Part shown: positions 11,430 through 22,559 of the stretch, one piece after another | Position numbering within the stretch: the first letter of the stretch is position 1 | Layout of the letters: each line of letters begins with the position of its first letter | Assembly (NCBI GenBank): GCA_019454045.1 | Contig: SKCR01007812.1 | Coordinates: 186,001-250,000 of the forward strand | Origin: Zanthoxylum bungeanum | Lineage: Eukaryota > Streptophyta > Magnoliopsida > Sapindales > Rutaceae | Direction of reading: 5' to 3' | Length of the DNA stretch: 64,000 nucleotides | Notes under the pieces: model-generated | Told to the model about the DNA's origin: nothing | The model's database searches: none | What the model saw: the letters and a program-made list of their open reading frames with translations, nothing else | Program-made: the position numbers and the translations under genes

Positions 11430-11988
11430 TGAAAAGTGACTAAATTAATCAAAAATATTTTATGATGATGATTAAAATTTGTACTTTCTAAAATCGTAGG
11501 GACCAAAACTTGTATTTCTAAAAATATAAGGATTAAAATATTATTATGGCGGATAGTTGAATGTAATTTTCATTAAATTTTATCACTCTAGTGTTGATAA
11601 TGAATTATTATTATTATTTCTGAAAAGTATAGGCTCATTATTGTAGGTTTTTTATTTCTTATTTTGTCCACTCTCATTTTGTAAGAAACATATACCAATT
11701 TTATATTTAATTTTACATATAGTTTTTATTTTTTATTTTTTTATTTTTATAATAATGATATATTTATAAAACTAAGAAAAAAAAATATGGGTGCCTTTAT
11801 TAGAGAGTATTGCATGAAGAGTATAAAGTATGTTATAAGTTATGGAACAAATGTTAGAGTATAAAAAAACGTCAAAAATGATCTAATATTGTGAGATTAT
11901 GATTTCGTGAGCGTTAAATAACGTGTTTGGTGAAACATTTTAACGCTAACGAAACACTACACGAAAGGGAGTCTATATCTCGAACTGT
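11430..11988. repeat. Dispersed repeat, right copy
   Basis: Direct-orientation partner of 1-580. It lacks the (TA)n expansion and has instead an AT-rich run at about 11725-11790. Non-coding. Confidence 0.6.
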
Positions 11989-12093
11989 CAGTCAATTGAT
12001 ATAGTACCAATCAACTATTATTATCACATATTCAGTTTTAATTTGTTAATAATGTAATATCGTTTAATTAAATGATATATATATATATATATA

Positions 12094-12628
12094 TGTTAAC
12101 AGACGAAAATCTCCACCATAGGACGAAATCGCCCTGGGACTAAAGAAAGAGCGAAGGGAAGAAGGGCGATGGACCAAAGGGCGACAATGAGCGTGGGCGA
12201 TCAGACCAGCGTTTAGGACGAAAACCCATGATGCAGTTACGTTTAGGACGAAAATCCATGATACGGTTACTTCCACGATCATGGCAGTTGGACATTTTTC
12301 CTCTACAACCAAACAGTTGAGACGCGCAGCTCAGCGGTTACAGGCACGATCCAGCAACTGCAGGGAGATACTGGAACCGCTTAAAACGGTTGACAAACTT
12401 CACTATAAAAGTTTATCTATGCCAAGAGAGAAAAGCCCGATCAAATGAAGACTCAAATGAGCATTTTTTTTTTCATTTCTTAGATTGTAATCTTAGGACT
12501 GTAACTTGTGTGCTTGCGCCCCTTGGAGGCTTATTCACTTAATCAAACACGCCTTGTTGGGACATTGTCTCAGGAGGTTTGAACCTTACACGCTCTTCTT
12601 TCTTCACGCATAAAAAACTGCGCAAACA
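12094..12628 (+). mobile_element. Solo LTR, 535 bp
   Basis: Begins TGTTAACAG and ends GCAAACA. It contains a promoter-like 'cactataaaag' at about 12400, about 210 bp further a downstream part with 'ttgtaatctt', and a 30-bp tandem duplication ('gtttaggacgaaaa...') at about 12207-12268 upstream of the TATA box, as expected for a U3 region. The flanking 5 bases are ATATA on both sides, but they lie in a TA repeat, so this duplication is weak evidence. No internal region or partner LTR is found. Confidence 0.55.
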
Positions 12629-14550
12629 ATATATATATTTTTGTACTATTCTTTTTAAGAACATAAATTAGATTTACAATTTTTTTTTTTAAAAAAAAAT
12701 AACTAGTTTAATTGAATTATTTATTTTTGTTTTTTTCCATCTTAATTTTTGTACAAGATTGGATCCAAATATCCGAGCTAAATTATAATCGAACTGGTTA
12801 ATGCATCTGTCGATAGATTTTTTAAATATAAATATATGTTTCTAATGTAATAATAAAAAAGAAAAAATGACATTCACGCTTTCAACGTTTGTCATCATAA
12901 ACATATACCTTCTATTGACTTTGGGCTATTTAAATGTAGGGTCGATAAAGAAGTCTGATTTTAAAAAATCTATTTTCAAAATTTAAGAAAAATTTAATTT
13001 TTTAAATTTTAAATTCATATTATTATCGTGTTTTATTAAATCCGAACTTAAATAAATAAATTTAAAATTATAAGGGTTTTTAAAGCCCAACATTTGCCCA
13101 CCCTTTTTAAATGAGATTGATAAAGTTATATATTCTCCTCAATTTCTTTCTGTTTTTGTCCTCTGCTGAACACATATTTTTTTTTTCTGCAATTTAAACC
13201 AAGTAAACAAATTCATTGTGAGATAAATATCAAAGTTCAAAGCCAAGTCCAAATGGGTCGACTAATACTGTAGATTACAGCATTGTTATGGTCATCTGAA
13301 ATTTGATTGGGGAAGGTTGAAAAGCCCAAATTCAGATTAAGCCTGGCTCGATGGTGATTTTTTAAGGCTAAAACTGGATTCGATTTTTATTAATAAAAAG
13401 TAAAATTTTAATTATATAAATTAGTTTTTAATTCTAAATACATACATTTATAATAAAATTTTGAAGGTTCAATCTAAAAAACACTAAAAATATTGAATTT
13501 TTTAATTTTTTTAATTTTAAATATTAAAAATTTTAAAAAATAATTTTATCGAAAAAATTCATTTCTAAAAAAAGCTCGCATGGGATTTGCCCTTTGCCAC
13601 TTCTAATTTTGATGACAACAAACCATGTACAAAATATAATTTGGTCAAAGCACCCTACATGAAATGATCATGGAAAGCAAACAATACTAGATTAGGTTAT
13701 ATCTCTTATTATTCTTATAATACTTGTTTGATTAAGGGTCAGTTTGGGAGAGATTTTAAATCTATTATTAGGATATCCGAATACTTTTAATCACGAGAAA
13801 GTACTTTTAATGTAATTTTAAGCACTTCAAAAAAATAGTTTATTTATTTATTTTTTTGTTTTGAAATTGAGACTAAATTACAATGTTTTGGATTTTTGAT
13901 GAGTTTGGTTGACCTAAGGTGGTCCACGAACTCAACCGAACCTTGGTAGTAACTTGACATTATGAAAATCCAAAGTTCGAGTGACCGAACTCATTGTTCT
14001 GACTATAACAATCTAATCAACATCATCGCAACTTAAAAATATGTTGAGCTCTCATATGTTTATATCATAATCTAACTTAAATGTACTTTTTTATTTTTTA
14101 TTTTATTTTATAAATTTGCTCATTTATGAGTTTTGTGATCGTTGAAGTTTTGTTCTCCATAATCTTTATAATCCTTTGAGTGATTAGAGTGCTGCAAAAA
14201 TACTTAAGCTAAACTATAAGTGTGAGAAACATTGAGTGTAGAGAGACAATTATAAATGTTAAATTAACACTTCAGAAGTCTTTTGTGGTAAAAGATTTGA
14301 TTTACATTTTTGAAGTGAATATGATCATCTTCGAACTCGGAAAAAAGAGCATAAATATTTGATTGACACCCGTAAAATTAATTGATGTAATTAACCCTCA
14401 CAACTTAAAAATATGATATGCAATCTCTATAACCTTATCTCTTTATGTTTAATTTGATATACTGTACTTATATATAATGAGATATTGTAGTTTTGAATTG
14501 AATATCAATGAGATTGTATTGATTGTTGAAGAAGTAGTTAAAATGAATAT
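12629..14550. other. Intergenic, no gene seen
   Basis: AT-rich DNA with no supported coding frame. A possible MITE edge lies at about 13736 ('gggtcagtttgggagag' with 'ttttaagcacttca' about 85 bp later). Otherwise I see nothing specific. Confidence 0.5.
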
Positions 14551-15929
14551 TGTTGTGATATTTTTATATCGTACCGCAAGTGTACGGTGTCAAGTTTTAG
14601 TATAAATATGAGTTAAGAGTGTCGAACCCACAGGGATTGCGTTAACTCGCACTAAGTACTACAATTGATAATCCTAACTTTATTTAGAAAACAATTAATA
14701 AAGATTTTAATAATTAAATAAAATATACAAATATTTAGATAGGAGGAACTAATACGATAGAGATTCTGGATCCTGATTTCACCTAGCTGTCTCCTATGTA
14801 TTTTTCATGCCAATTAATCTTTGTTCAGTTATATTATTTATAAGTCAAGATCCTAAAATATTCACTCCCTCTCTCGAGTGCCGAGTGAAAATATTATCAA
14901 CTATAGACTTCGATATCTCTATAAAAATCAAATAGTTAACAACTCATTACGATTTGTGATTCTATGTTAACAACTTCAAAGGACTACAGATTCTCTCAAA
15001 CTCTATAAAATCCTAGGCTATATTCTCTAGATCTATTCAAAATCCACTCTCTCGAGTGATAGATTCTAAACATTCATCATCTCAAATTGTGGCCAACAAT
15101 CAAGAAGCATTAAACTCAAAAGAATATAAATAAATCAATAAAACTTCATAACAAAATCAGTAATTAAAATTAAGGTTCAAGCATCAGTTACATCATTCTC
15201 CAGAATTAAGGAGTAAATTCATGACAAAAGATAAAACAATAATAATCAAGCCACGAATCTAATGGAAATCATTAGAGTTTTAAGAAAGAAATAAGAAGAT
15301 AAAACCCGAATTGAATCTCTTCCTCTCCGGATATTACAGTTTTTGTCTCCTCTTGTCGCTCTTCAATCCTCTCCTTGGATCTCTAAAAATATTTAATTCT
15401 GTGTTTTGTGCTCTGTATTAGCCTCACTTTGAGTGTTGGATGTAATGTTATATTTATAGTTGAGGCAGGGAGTCTTTGGGTAGCATTAGGATTATTAAAA
15501 ACCCTAAAATTAATTTCCTGATATGCGCGTACTTTTCTTCTCCGCAGCGCCGCGGCGCCAAATTGTCGGGAAATTGTATGGGTGAGGAGGCGCCGCGGCG
15601 CCTTTGTTTAATCAATGAATGGGCGCCGCGGCGCTCATTGTTGCTTAATGAATGGGCGCCGCGGCGCCCATTGCTTTTGATGAATGGCGCCGTGGCGCCA
15701 TTCTCCCTGGAACTTGTATGGGATTTTGGCGCCTCGGCGCCATTCTTCCCTGCTCGTCCTGTGTCTTCCCGAAAGTTCCCAAAACACGTGCAATTATTCC
15801 CCGATCCATATATTAATGCTCCTATAAATAAAACATAAAATAAATTATAAATCATGTTAAATATCTCGAATTATAACAAAATAATAAGCTGAGAATGCCA
15901 TAATAAGTGGGTATAAACCACACTTATCA
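14551..15929 (-). mobile_element. Solo LTR, 1379 bp, with GC-rich palindrome array
   Basis: Plus-strand ends are TGTTGTGATA and CACTTATCA, flanked by the perfect target duplication AATAT (14546-14550 and 15930-15934). A TATA box reads on the minus strand (TATAAATATAA, plus 15449-15458), and the GC-rich palindromes lie upstream of it, so I place U3 on the right and the element on the minus strand. The presumed U5 holds the phrase 'accgcaagtgtacggt', common in plant repeats of this kind. No gag or pol. Open frames across 15454-15855 on both strands arise from the palindromes and are not genes. Confidence 0.75.
15547..15742. repeat. Six spaced GGCGCCGCGGCGCC-type palindromes
   Basis: Copies at 15547-15559, 15589-15602, 15622-15635, 15654-15669, 15685-15700 and 15727-15742. 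The consensus is its own reverse complement; the last two have one central change (GTG, CTC). Spacing is 31-42 bp. Linkers are also similar ('aatgaatgg'). The GC content contrasts strongly with the AT-rich surroundings. Sits in U3 upstream of the minus-strand TATA box. Confidence 0.9.
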
Positions 15930-15934
15930 AATAT

Positions 15935-16510
15935 ATCAAAGCAAAGCATTCGTTTCGAATTTCTTGTGAGTGGAGCAGAAACAAGAAGGGTATCGTACGT
16001 ACACATCATTCATTACATCATTTTTCAACAACTCCCGTCGTCATAAGAAAACAAAATGCCGCTCTCATCAATTAATCCAACACTTAATGGCCAGTTTTGT
16101 ATGAATATAATTAACCCCCTGTTCTATTTCGGCACGAAACAAGCACTTGATATTTGATAAATTAATGAAATCGGATCCGAATTTATTGTTTCAGTGCAAA
16201 AGTCTAACTGACAGGGAAACGTTTAGAAAAAAAACTATTACATTTTTCTGATGGCAAGTGGCAGTCCATAGGCATTAGGCACTTCTTGCATGAAGACAAA
16301 TGAAGCAAGCAACTATGATAATGTTAAAATCTCAATTGAGTAGAGTGGTTAGAGCAGTTGAAGAAAGAATGTCTCCTTACATATCCTAATTATCTACCAA
16401 TACCTTTTAGATTAAAGATTATATAATATATAATCTCAATCATCAACAATTTACTTCAACTGCTAGTAGTATCCCAAATCTCTAAAGTGCCCTCCCCTCA
16501 TCATCAAACA
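15935..16510. other. Upstream region of the kinase gene
   Basis: No coding frame supported. This is the presumed promoter and 5' UTR of the kinase. No TATA box or operator can be assigned with confidence; the start codon context is 'caaacaATGa'. Confidence 0.4.
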
Positions 16511-17005
16511 ATGAGAGACTCCTCACAGTCACAGTCAAAACCATGGAGACCATTCACATCAAATTGTTGTTCAGCTGAAGGCCAGACAATTTTTGGTAAC
16601 TTAAGCCGCTGCAAGACATCAAGGTCTGATTTTTCCAAGAACATTGCTCCGTTGCAGTCGTTTCGCCGTCTGTCTTTCTCCGATTTAAGCCGTTCTTCTT
16701 CCACACGCATCAATGAGGATCTTGCCCATACATTTGGACCCGATTTGTATGATTTTCAGCTCAGTGAGTTACGTGCCATCACGCAGAATTTTTCTAGCAA
16801 CTTTTTGCTTGGCGAAGGCGGCTTTGGAACTGTGCATAAGGGTTATATAGATGATCATTTAAGGCAAGGCTTGAAGGCTCAAGCTGTTGCTGTTAAGCTT
16901 TTGGACATTGAAGGCCTTCAAGGACACAGAGAATGGCTTGTAAGTTTCTTTCTTTTTTTTTTCCTTTTATAATGGTAATTAATATATGTGTATATATATA
17001 CACAC

Positions 17006-17047
<42 letters not shown>

Positions 17048-18723
17048 TGTAAAGATTTCCAAGTCTGGATGTTTTAAATATGTGACTTTTTCAATAAATC
17101 AATGTTGTTTTATTACGAGTCCATCATTATTGAATGATGGATTGACTTATGCAGGCTGAAGTTATATTTCTTGGACAGCTAAGGCATCCACATTTGGTTA
17201 GATTGATTGGCTATTGTTGTGAGGATGAAGAAAGATTACTTATGTATGAGTTCATGCCTAGGGGCAGTTTGGAGAATCATTTATTCAAAAGTGAGTATAA
17301 CTTGTTCAAAAATATATTTCTGACCATTCGACTAAAATTCAAAGTCTACATGTGTATTAGCGGAGGATTAACTTTTTCAACTGATCTATTTTACACCTAA
17401 ATATCTTAATTGACAGAAAATCTCAAATTTCAATCGAAATTCAGGATGATTTTTTATTTTAATTTAAAAAAAAGATCATGATTGCGATTGTTTTTCATCC
17501 CGGATCGAAATCGAAAAGGACTTAAACGAGATTCGATTGAGATTGGACTAGACCCATCGAGACGGAACGTCATGATTGTTATTATCTCTAATCTTAACTA
17601 GGCCAAAATTTGGTAGATTTAATTAGAAGCAGCGCCAAAACCATGTACAGAAAATAATTCAGAAAAATTAGTTCTTGTTACAGTTTTTTTTGTTAAATTT
17701 TACTCAAATTTGTGATTTCTCCACTATAGTCTTCATCAGTAACATTATATTTAAAAAAATCATAATTAGTTGTTCCCTGTAAATTAAAATGATTTGACAT
17801 GAGTTGCAGGGATATCAGTGTCGTTGCCATGGGGAACAAGATTGAAGATTGCCATAGGAGCAGCTAAAGGACTTGCTTTCTTGCATGAAGCTGAGAATCC
17901 CGTCATATACCGCGACTTCAAAACTTCCAATATCTTACTAGATTCTGTGTGTGATTTTATAATTCTTCATTTCATCAATTAAGTAATCAATCAATCTGTA
18001 TAAATCGTTAATCATATTTCCTTTTTCTTTTTCTTTTTTTTTTTTGTTCGGGGGGGTTAATTACTAGGATTTTACAGCTAAATTATCAGATTTTGGACTT
18101 GCGAAGATGGGACCTGAGGGATCAAAATCACATGTTACTACTCGTGTGATGGGTACTTATGGATATGCTGCCCCGGAATATGTCTCAACAGGTAATAATT
18201 AATTAATAAAATTACAAATTTTTATTAAACTTAGCTTGTGAGATTGAGTTTTATGATGAGTTTCAAATAATATAATATATCAGGGCATTTGACAACAAAG
18301 AGCGACGTGTACAGTTTCGGCGTGGTACTATTAGAACTACTTACAGGAAGAAGATCAATGGATAAATCAAGGCCAAAGAGTGAGCAAAATCTGGTTGATT
18401 GGGCAAGACCTTACTTGAAAAGCAGCCGGAGGTTGCGGTATATAATGGATCTGAGGCTCGCCGGGCAGTATTCTGTTAAGGGAGCAAAAGAAATGGCCGT
18501 TCTGGCATTACACTGCGTAAGTGTGAATCCTAAGGACAGGCCAAAGATGCCAGCAGTTATTGATACTCTTGAAAGTTTGCAGAATTTGAAAGACATGGCT
18601 GTTTCTTGTGGGCAATGGCCAGCTACTCCTAAATCAACTAGAAATGGAGTTTCAACTAAACCAAATATTCGATCTGGGAATCATAGAAAAGCTTCTCCGG
18701 TTACTCAAAATCGAAAAAAATAA
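16511..18723 (+). CDS. Receptor-like cytoplasmic kinase, RIPK/PBL type (RLCK VII)
   Basis: Five exons with GT-AG introns: 16511-16939, 17155-17290, 17810-17946, 18068-18191, 18284-18723; phases agree and give 421 aa. The N-terminal ~85 residues are basic and serine-rich with a Cys-Cys pair (about residues 19-20) that could be palmitoylated; there is no Gly2 for myristoylation. The kinase domain has the glycine loop GEGGFGTV (~101-108), catalytic Lys in AVAVKLL (~128), RD catalytic site YRDFK (Asp224), DFG (Asp242) and AAPE (Glu271), so it should be active as a Ser/Thr kinase. The tail after ~375 is basic. No receptor or transmembrane part exists, so it probably acts at the plasma membrane downstream of pattern-recognition receptors, as known for RIPK and PBL kinases. 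Intron 1 holds a (TA)n microsatellite. The upstream in-frame GTG at 16487 was not used. Close alternatives are other PBL paralogues. Confidence 0.92.
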
Positions 18724-20343
18724 TTGTTCCGTGAACTTGAAAAAGTTTCTGCTACTTTTGTAAATATGTGAAATCAAATTAAGGTGTATATGGTTAAACT
18801 TGTGAATGGGGGTATAGGGCATTTGCATAAGTAATTACAACTATTGAGTTTTCTTGCAAGCATAAATACAATAAAGAAAAGCTCATCGCCCATTTTGTTC
18901 ATGGCTGTATAATGTGGGTCTCATATTTCACTCTCGTATCATCTGTCAAGCGTCATATTTCTCTTGTGGAGGAAATTTTATATAGGAACAGTTCTTATAG
19001 GATCATCCAATTAATAAATGACATATATTTCAGTTATTTTTCTCTTTTTGTTTTAATTAATCATTCTCAAAATAATTAAAACACTTATCATTCATTAATT
19101 AAATGATCTTAACAAAAAATATCGTAATAAAATTTTCTCCCCCATGGCTAGGCAGAGGGAATCTTAAACTTGATTCGGAAGTAATCCATAAGAGCAATGA
19201 TACATATATATAAACTCTTACATACAATTTCTACACCCCTCTCACTGTAGATCCACGTAAAATTTTGACCGGTCCTTCCGGATGGATAAACTGAAAAGTC
19301 AAAATTTTACGTGGATCTACAGTGAAGGACAAAAAATAACAACGAAAGTCAATATTTCCCTACACAACACTTGTGCAAGTAATATTAAAAAATAAAAACA
19401 GGACAAGGGCCGCCATCCAATTTTGGGCTCAATCCAAATAAAAAGAATTTGATTGATGAATGAAAGCGTATAAATATATAATTTTTCATTCATCAAAATG
19501 GGTTTTTTTTTAACCAATCTCGTTTTAAAAATGTTTTTTTTTCCAATTTCTTAGCAATTTCTTTTATCTTTAGCCTTAAATAAACACGACCTAAATTAGG
19601 TTTAAGAGTGTCTTTACAGGCACAAACAAATCACACAAAAAAAAAAAAAAAAAAAAGATTGACGAGAACTCTCTACTTCGAATAAATTCTTAAAGGTAAA
19701 ATTCTCAAACCCTTCATAAACCTTAAGCCACTATTTTTATTTTTATTTTTAATTAACATTTGAAAGAAATAAAAGACTTTACATGAACCGTGACAAGACA
19801 ATATCTTAAAGTACAAGGCCCTCCATGTGCAATGCAAAGGGCTGGCTGGCTGAGAGAGCAAGCAAGGCTAACCCAATTGCCTTGTTTAATTAGTTGACTC
19901 TTCCAATTAACAAAAACTGAAAGAAAGGCTCTATAGAAATGTCCAAAACCCATGGATTTAAAACAAATTCAAATACTTGTATCACAAATCACCCAAACAC
20001 ATGCCTTGAAAACAGAATGTGACTATCGATTTTGCTTTATTTTTGTCAAAATCAAAATGCAAATGCGTCTACTTCAAACTAACCAAAATATAGTTTTGAC
20101 TTTTAAGTCTCTCTTGAATCTCAACTCTCATAACTTGCCTAACTCATCTAAGTTGACTTATTCGCTAATCACAAATTTTCTCATAAACACTCATTATATT
20201 TTGTTAAAAATGAGAACCGACTCTTTGTATTTAAATTTACTGAAAAACAAATTTTCATTATCATGGCTTGTCTTTAATATTATTGTTAGACTCTTAATTA
20301 CCTAATAGTTTTCCTTTTGAATCAAGCGGTTTTACTAATATGA
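18724..20343. other. Intergenic between kinase and CACTA element
   Basis: The first ~150 bp are probably the kinase 3' UTR ('aaataaagaa'-type A-rich sequence). A short perfect fold-back lies at 19242-19325. A poly-A run is near 19637. The frame 19952-20305 is AT-rich low-complexity DNA with no domain. Confidence 0.5.
19242..19325. repeat. Perfect 28-bp inverted repeat (MITE-like fold-back)
   Basis: Arms 19242-19269 and 19298-19325 are exact reverse complements, separated by 28 bp. The left outer flank ('ttacatacaatttctaca' to 'ctctcactgtag') resembles the left arm of the fold-back at 22163-22277, suggesting one short MITE family. Confidence 0.8.
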
Positions 20344-21804
20344 CACTACAAAAAAAAAGGGTCTTTAGCGTCGTCGAAATCTTTCGACGCTAAAGTACAA
20401 ATTTTTTACGCTAAAGGTTATTAGCGTCGAAATTTTTCGATGCTAATTTTCGACGTTAAAACTTGGACGAGAAAGATAATTAGCGTCGAAATAAAAAATT
20501 TCAACGCTAAAGTACAATATTTTGCGTCAAAAATATTTCGACGTTAAAACATGTATTGGCGACGAATAATTTCGACGCCAAAAAGTTGACCTTTAGCGTC
20601 GAAATATTCGACGCCAAATGTGATATAATATTAAAAAATATATATCATTTTATTACCTTTAGCGTCGAATATTTCGACGCTAAAAGGTATAAGAATATTA
20701 TTATTACAAATTAATCTCAAACTAATTTCATTACAAAGTAATTAAATTTGTTATAAAAATTATTACAAATTTGTTACTAAAAATTTATAATAATGACATT
20801 TTTATTGATATAAAACTAAAATTACAAAATCTATCACAATAACAAAATATAAAATGATATTTTTATTGATATAAAACTAAAATACAAAATTTATCACAAA
20901 AAAAATATATAAAATGATAAAATACAATGATAAAATACAATTTTCCATCTTCACTTTCATTTTCTTCATTATCATCACATTTTCACCATTTCTTCATCTT
21001 CATATTCCCCTACAAAAAAAAATAAATAATTAATATTAGATGTGATAAAATACAAAACAAACAAACAAACAAAAATTTAAGGAAAAATAAATTTAGAGAG
21101 GAAATAAGAGTATGAGAGAAAGAAAGTGATAATAGAAGAAATGAAAGAGCAAATGAATTTATAGGCAAAAAAAACCTTTAGCGACGAAAAGGATTTCGTC
21201 GCTAAAAATCCTCAAATAGCGGGAATGTTTCCGCCAAAATTTTGATCTTTAGCGTCGAAATATTTGACTTTTAGCGTCGAATATTCGTCGCTAAATGTCA
21301 AAATTTAAATTTAAATTTATTAGGCGGTAAATTCAAAATTTTTTAATGGGGAATTCGAAAATTTTAAAATTAACCTTTAGCGTCGAAATTTTTGACTTTT
21401 AGATTCGAAAATTTTTGTCGCTAAATGTCAAAATTAAATTTGAATTTATTACTCGATAAATTCAAATTTTTTAATGGGGAATTCGAAAAATTAAAATTAA
21501 ACTTTAGCGTCGAAATTTAGATTCGACGCTAAAGGTTGAACTTTTAGTGTCCAAATAATATTTCGACGCTAAAGGTTCATCCTTTAGCGTCTACATAATT
21601 TTTTGTCGCTAAATGATGGAACATTTAGCGTCGAAATAGAAATTCGACGCTAAATCATCAATCCTTTGGCGTCAAATAATTATTTCGACACTAAAAGATA
21701 AACCTTTAGCGACGAATCTAATTTCGACGCTAAAGAGTTTATTGGCGTCAAAAAAAATTTCGACGCTAAATGTTTGGACGCTAAAGGTCTATTTTGTTGT
21801 AGTG
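20344..21804. mobile_element. Non-autonomous CACTA transposon
   Basis: Terminal inverted repeats CACTACAAAAAA at the left and ...TTGTTGTAGTG at the right, flanked by the 3-bp duplication TGA (20341-20343 and 21805-21807), both hallmarks of the CACTA (En/Spm) superfamily. Both subterminal regions are packed with copies of TTTAGCGTCGAAAT and its reverse complement, the type of motif bound by CACTA accessory proteins. At 1461 bp with no transposase frame it must be moved in trans. The centre (about 20690-21170) is AT-rich and unremarkable. Confidence 0.93.
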
Positions 21805-21807
21805 TGA

Positions 21808-22015
21808 TATCAGAGTTAAGGTCTGATGATCGACTCGTCCCCAATGGACGTGATTTGGTGTTATAAAGTCAAGGATCTCACATTGAGGTCCAAGGTTCGA
21901 ATCAAAAAAGTGCGTTTCTTGTAAGAACCTGAGACAGCTGGAGATTTTATCTGCTCTGCTTAAGCGCGAAAGAATGATTTGACGGTGAGATTTTCAACAA
22001 TTCCAAAAAAAAAAA
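21808..22015 (+). repeat. SINE-like repeat with pol III B-box and poly-A
   Basis: A B-box-like GGTTCGAATC at about 21893-21902 lies in a relatively GC-rich ~200-bp segment that ends in a poly-A run at 22005-22018. I cannot place a convincing A box or a target duplication, and the segment does not match the SINE at 34738-34985. Alternative: remnant of another retroelement. Confidence 0.3.
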
Positions 22016-22082
22016 AAACTTCATATGTAAACTCTTTCAGCTTCTTGTCTCAATTTGTGACAAAAACACATAATACTAAATT

Positions 22083-22090
22083 TATATATA

Positions 22091-22147
<57 letters not shown>

Positions 22148-22162
22148 TAATAATAATAATAC
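22083..22162. repeat. (TA)n and (AAT)n microsatellite
   Basis: About 13 TA units followed by a long run of AAT triplets; abuts the fold-back that follows. Confidence 0.95.
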
Positions 22163-22277
22163 TTACACACATTTATTCCTAAAGTTTTCTCAACTCCCTC
22201 ACTGTAGCTACTGTGGACTACAGTAAATCACTATAAGTACAGTGAGAGAGTTAGAAATTAGGAATAAATGTATGTAA
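22163..22277. mobile_element. Fold-back MITE
   Basis: Arms of about 40-44 bp (22163-22206 and 22238-22277) pair with few mismatches around the core CTCACTGTA / TACAGTGAG; loop about 31 bp. Non-coding. Related in outer sequence to 19242-19325. Confidence 0.65.
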
Positions 22278-22559
22278 TTATATCATTTTTGTATTATATA
22301 TACACACACTCACTGCCCCATAAAGCAAGCCATCACAAGATGCACAAAAATGAAGAATCACATTCCCCACAATTCTTTTTTTCTCAAAAGAGGCGTGAGA
22401 AACGCACTAAAAGAAAACCTTACACACTTGCTTAAGTGCGTGCCCACCACCCCCACTTTCCCTAACTTTTCAACATTGAAATTAATTAAACACATACTAT
22501 AATATAACCCAAAACTAGCAAAACAAAAGCATTCTGCGTTTGCCTCAAAAGAAAAAAAA

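Noticed and set aside
15454..15855. Overlapping open frames on both strands
   Set aside because: Produced by the GC-rich palindromes, which lack stop codons in several frames; arginine/alanine repeats on both strands and no domain.
1059..15934. AATAT duplication shared by two elements as evidence of a common event
   Set aside because: A 5-bp AT word is common in this DNA; the LTRs are unrelated.
19952..20305. 117-codon plus-strand frame
   Set aside because: AT-rich, leucine/asparagine/lysine-rich translation with no domain, no exon neighbours and no supporting context.
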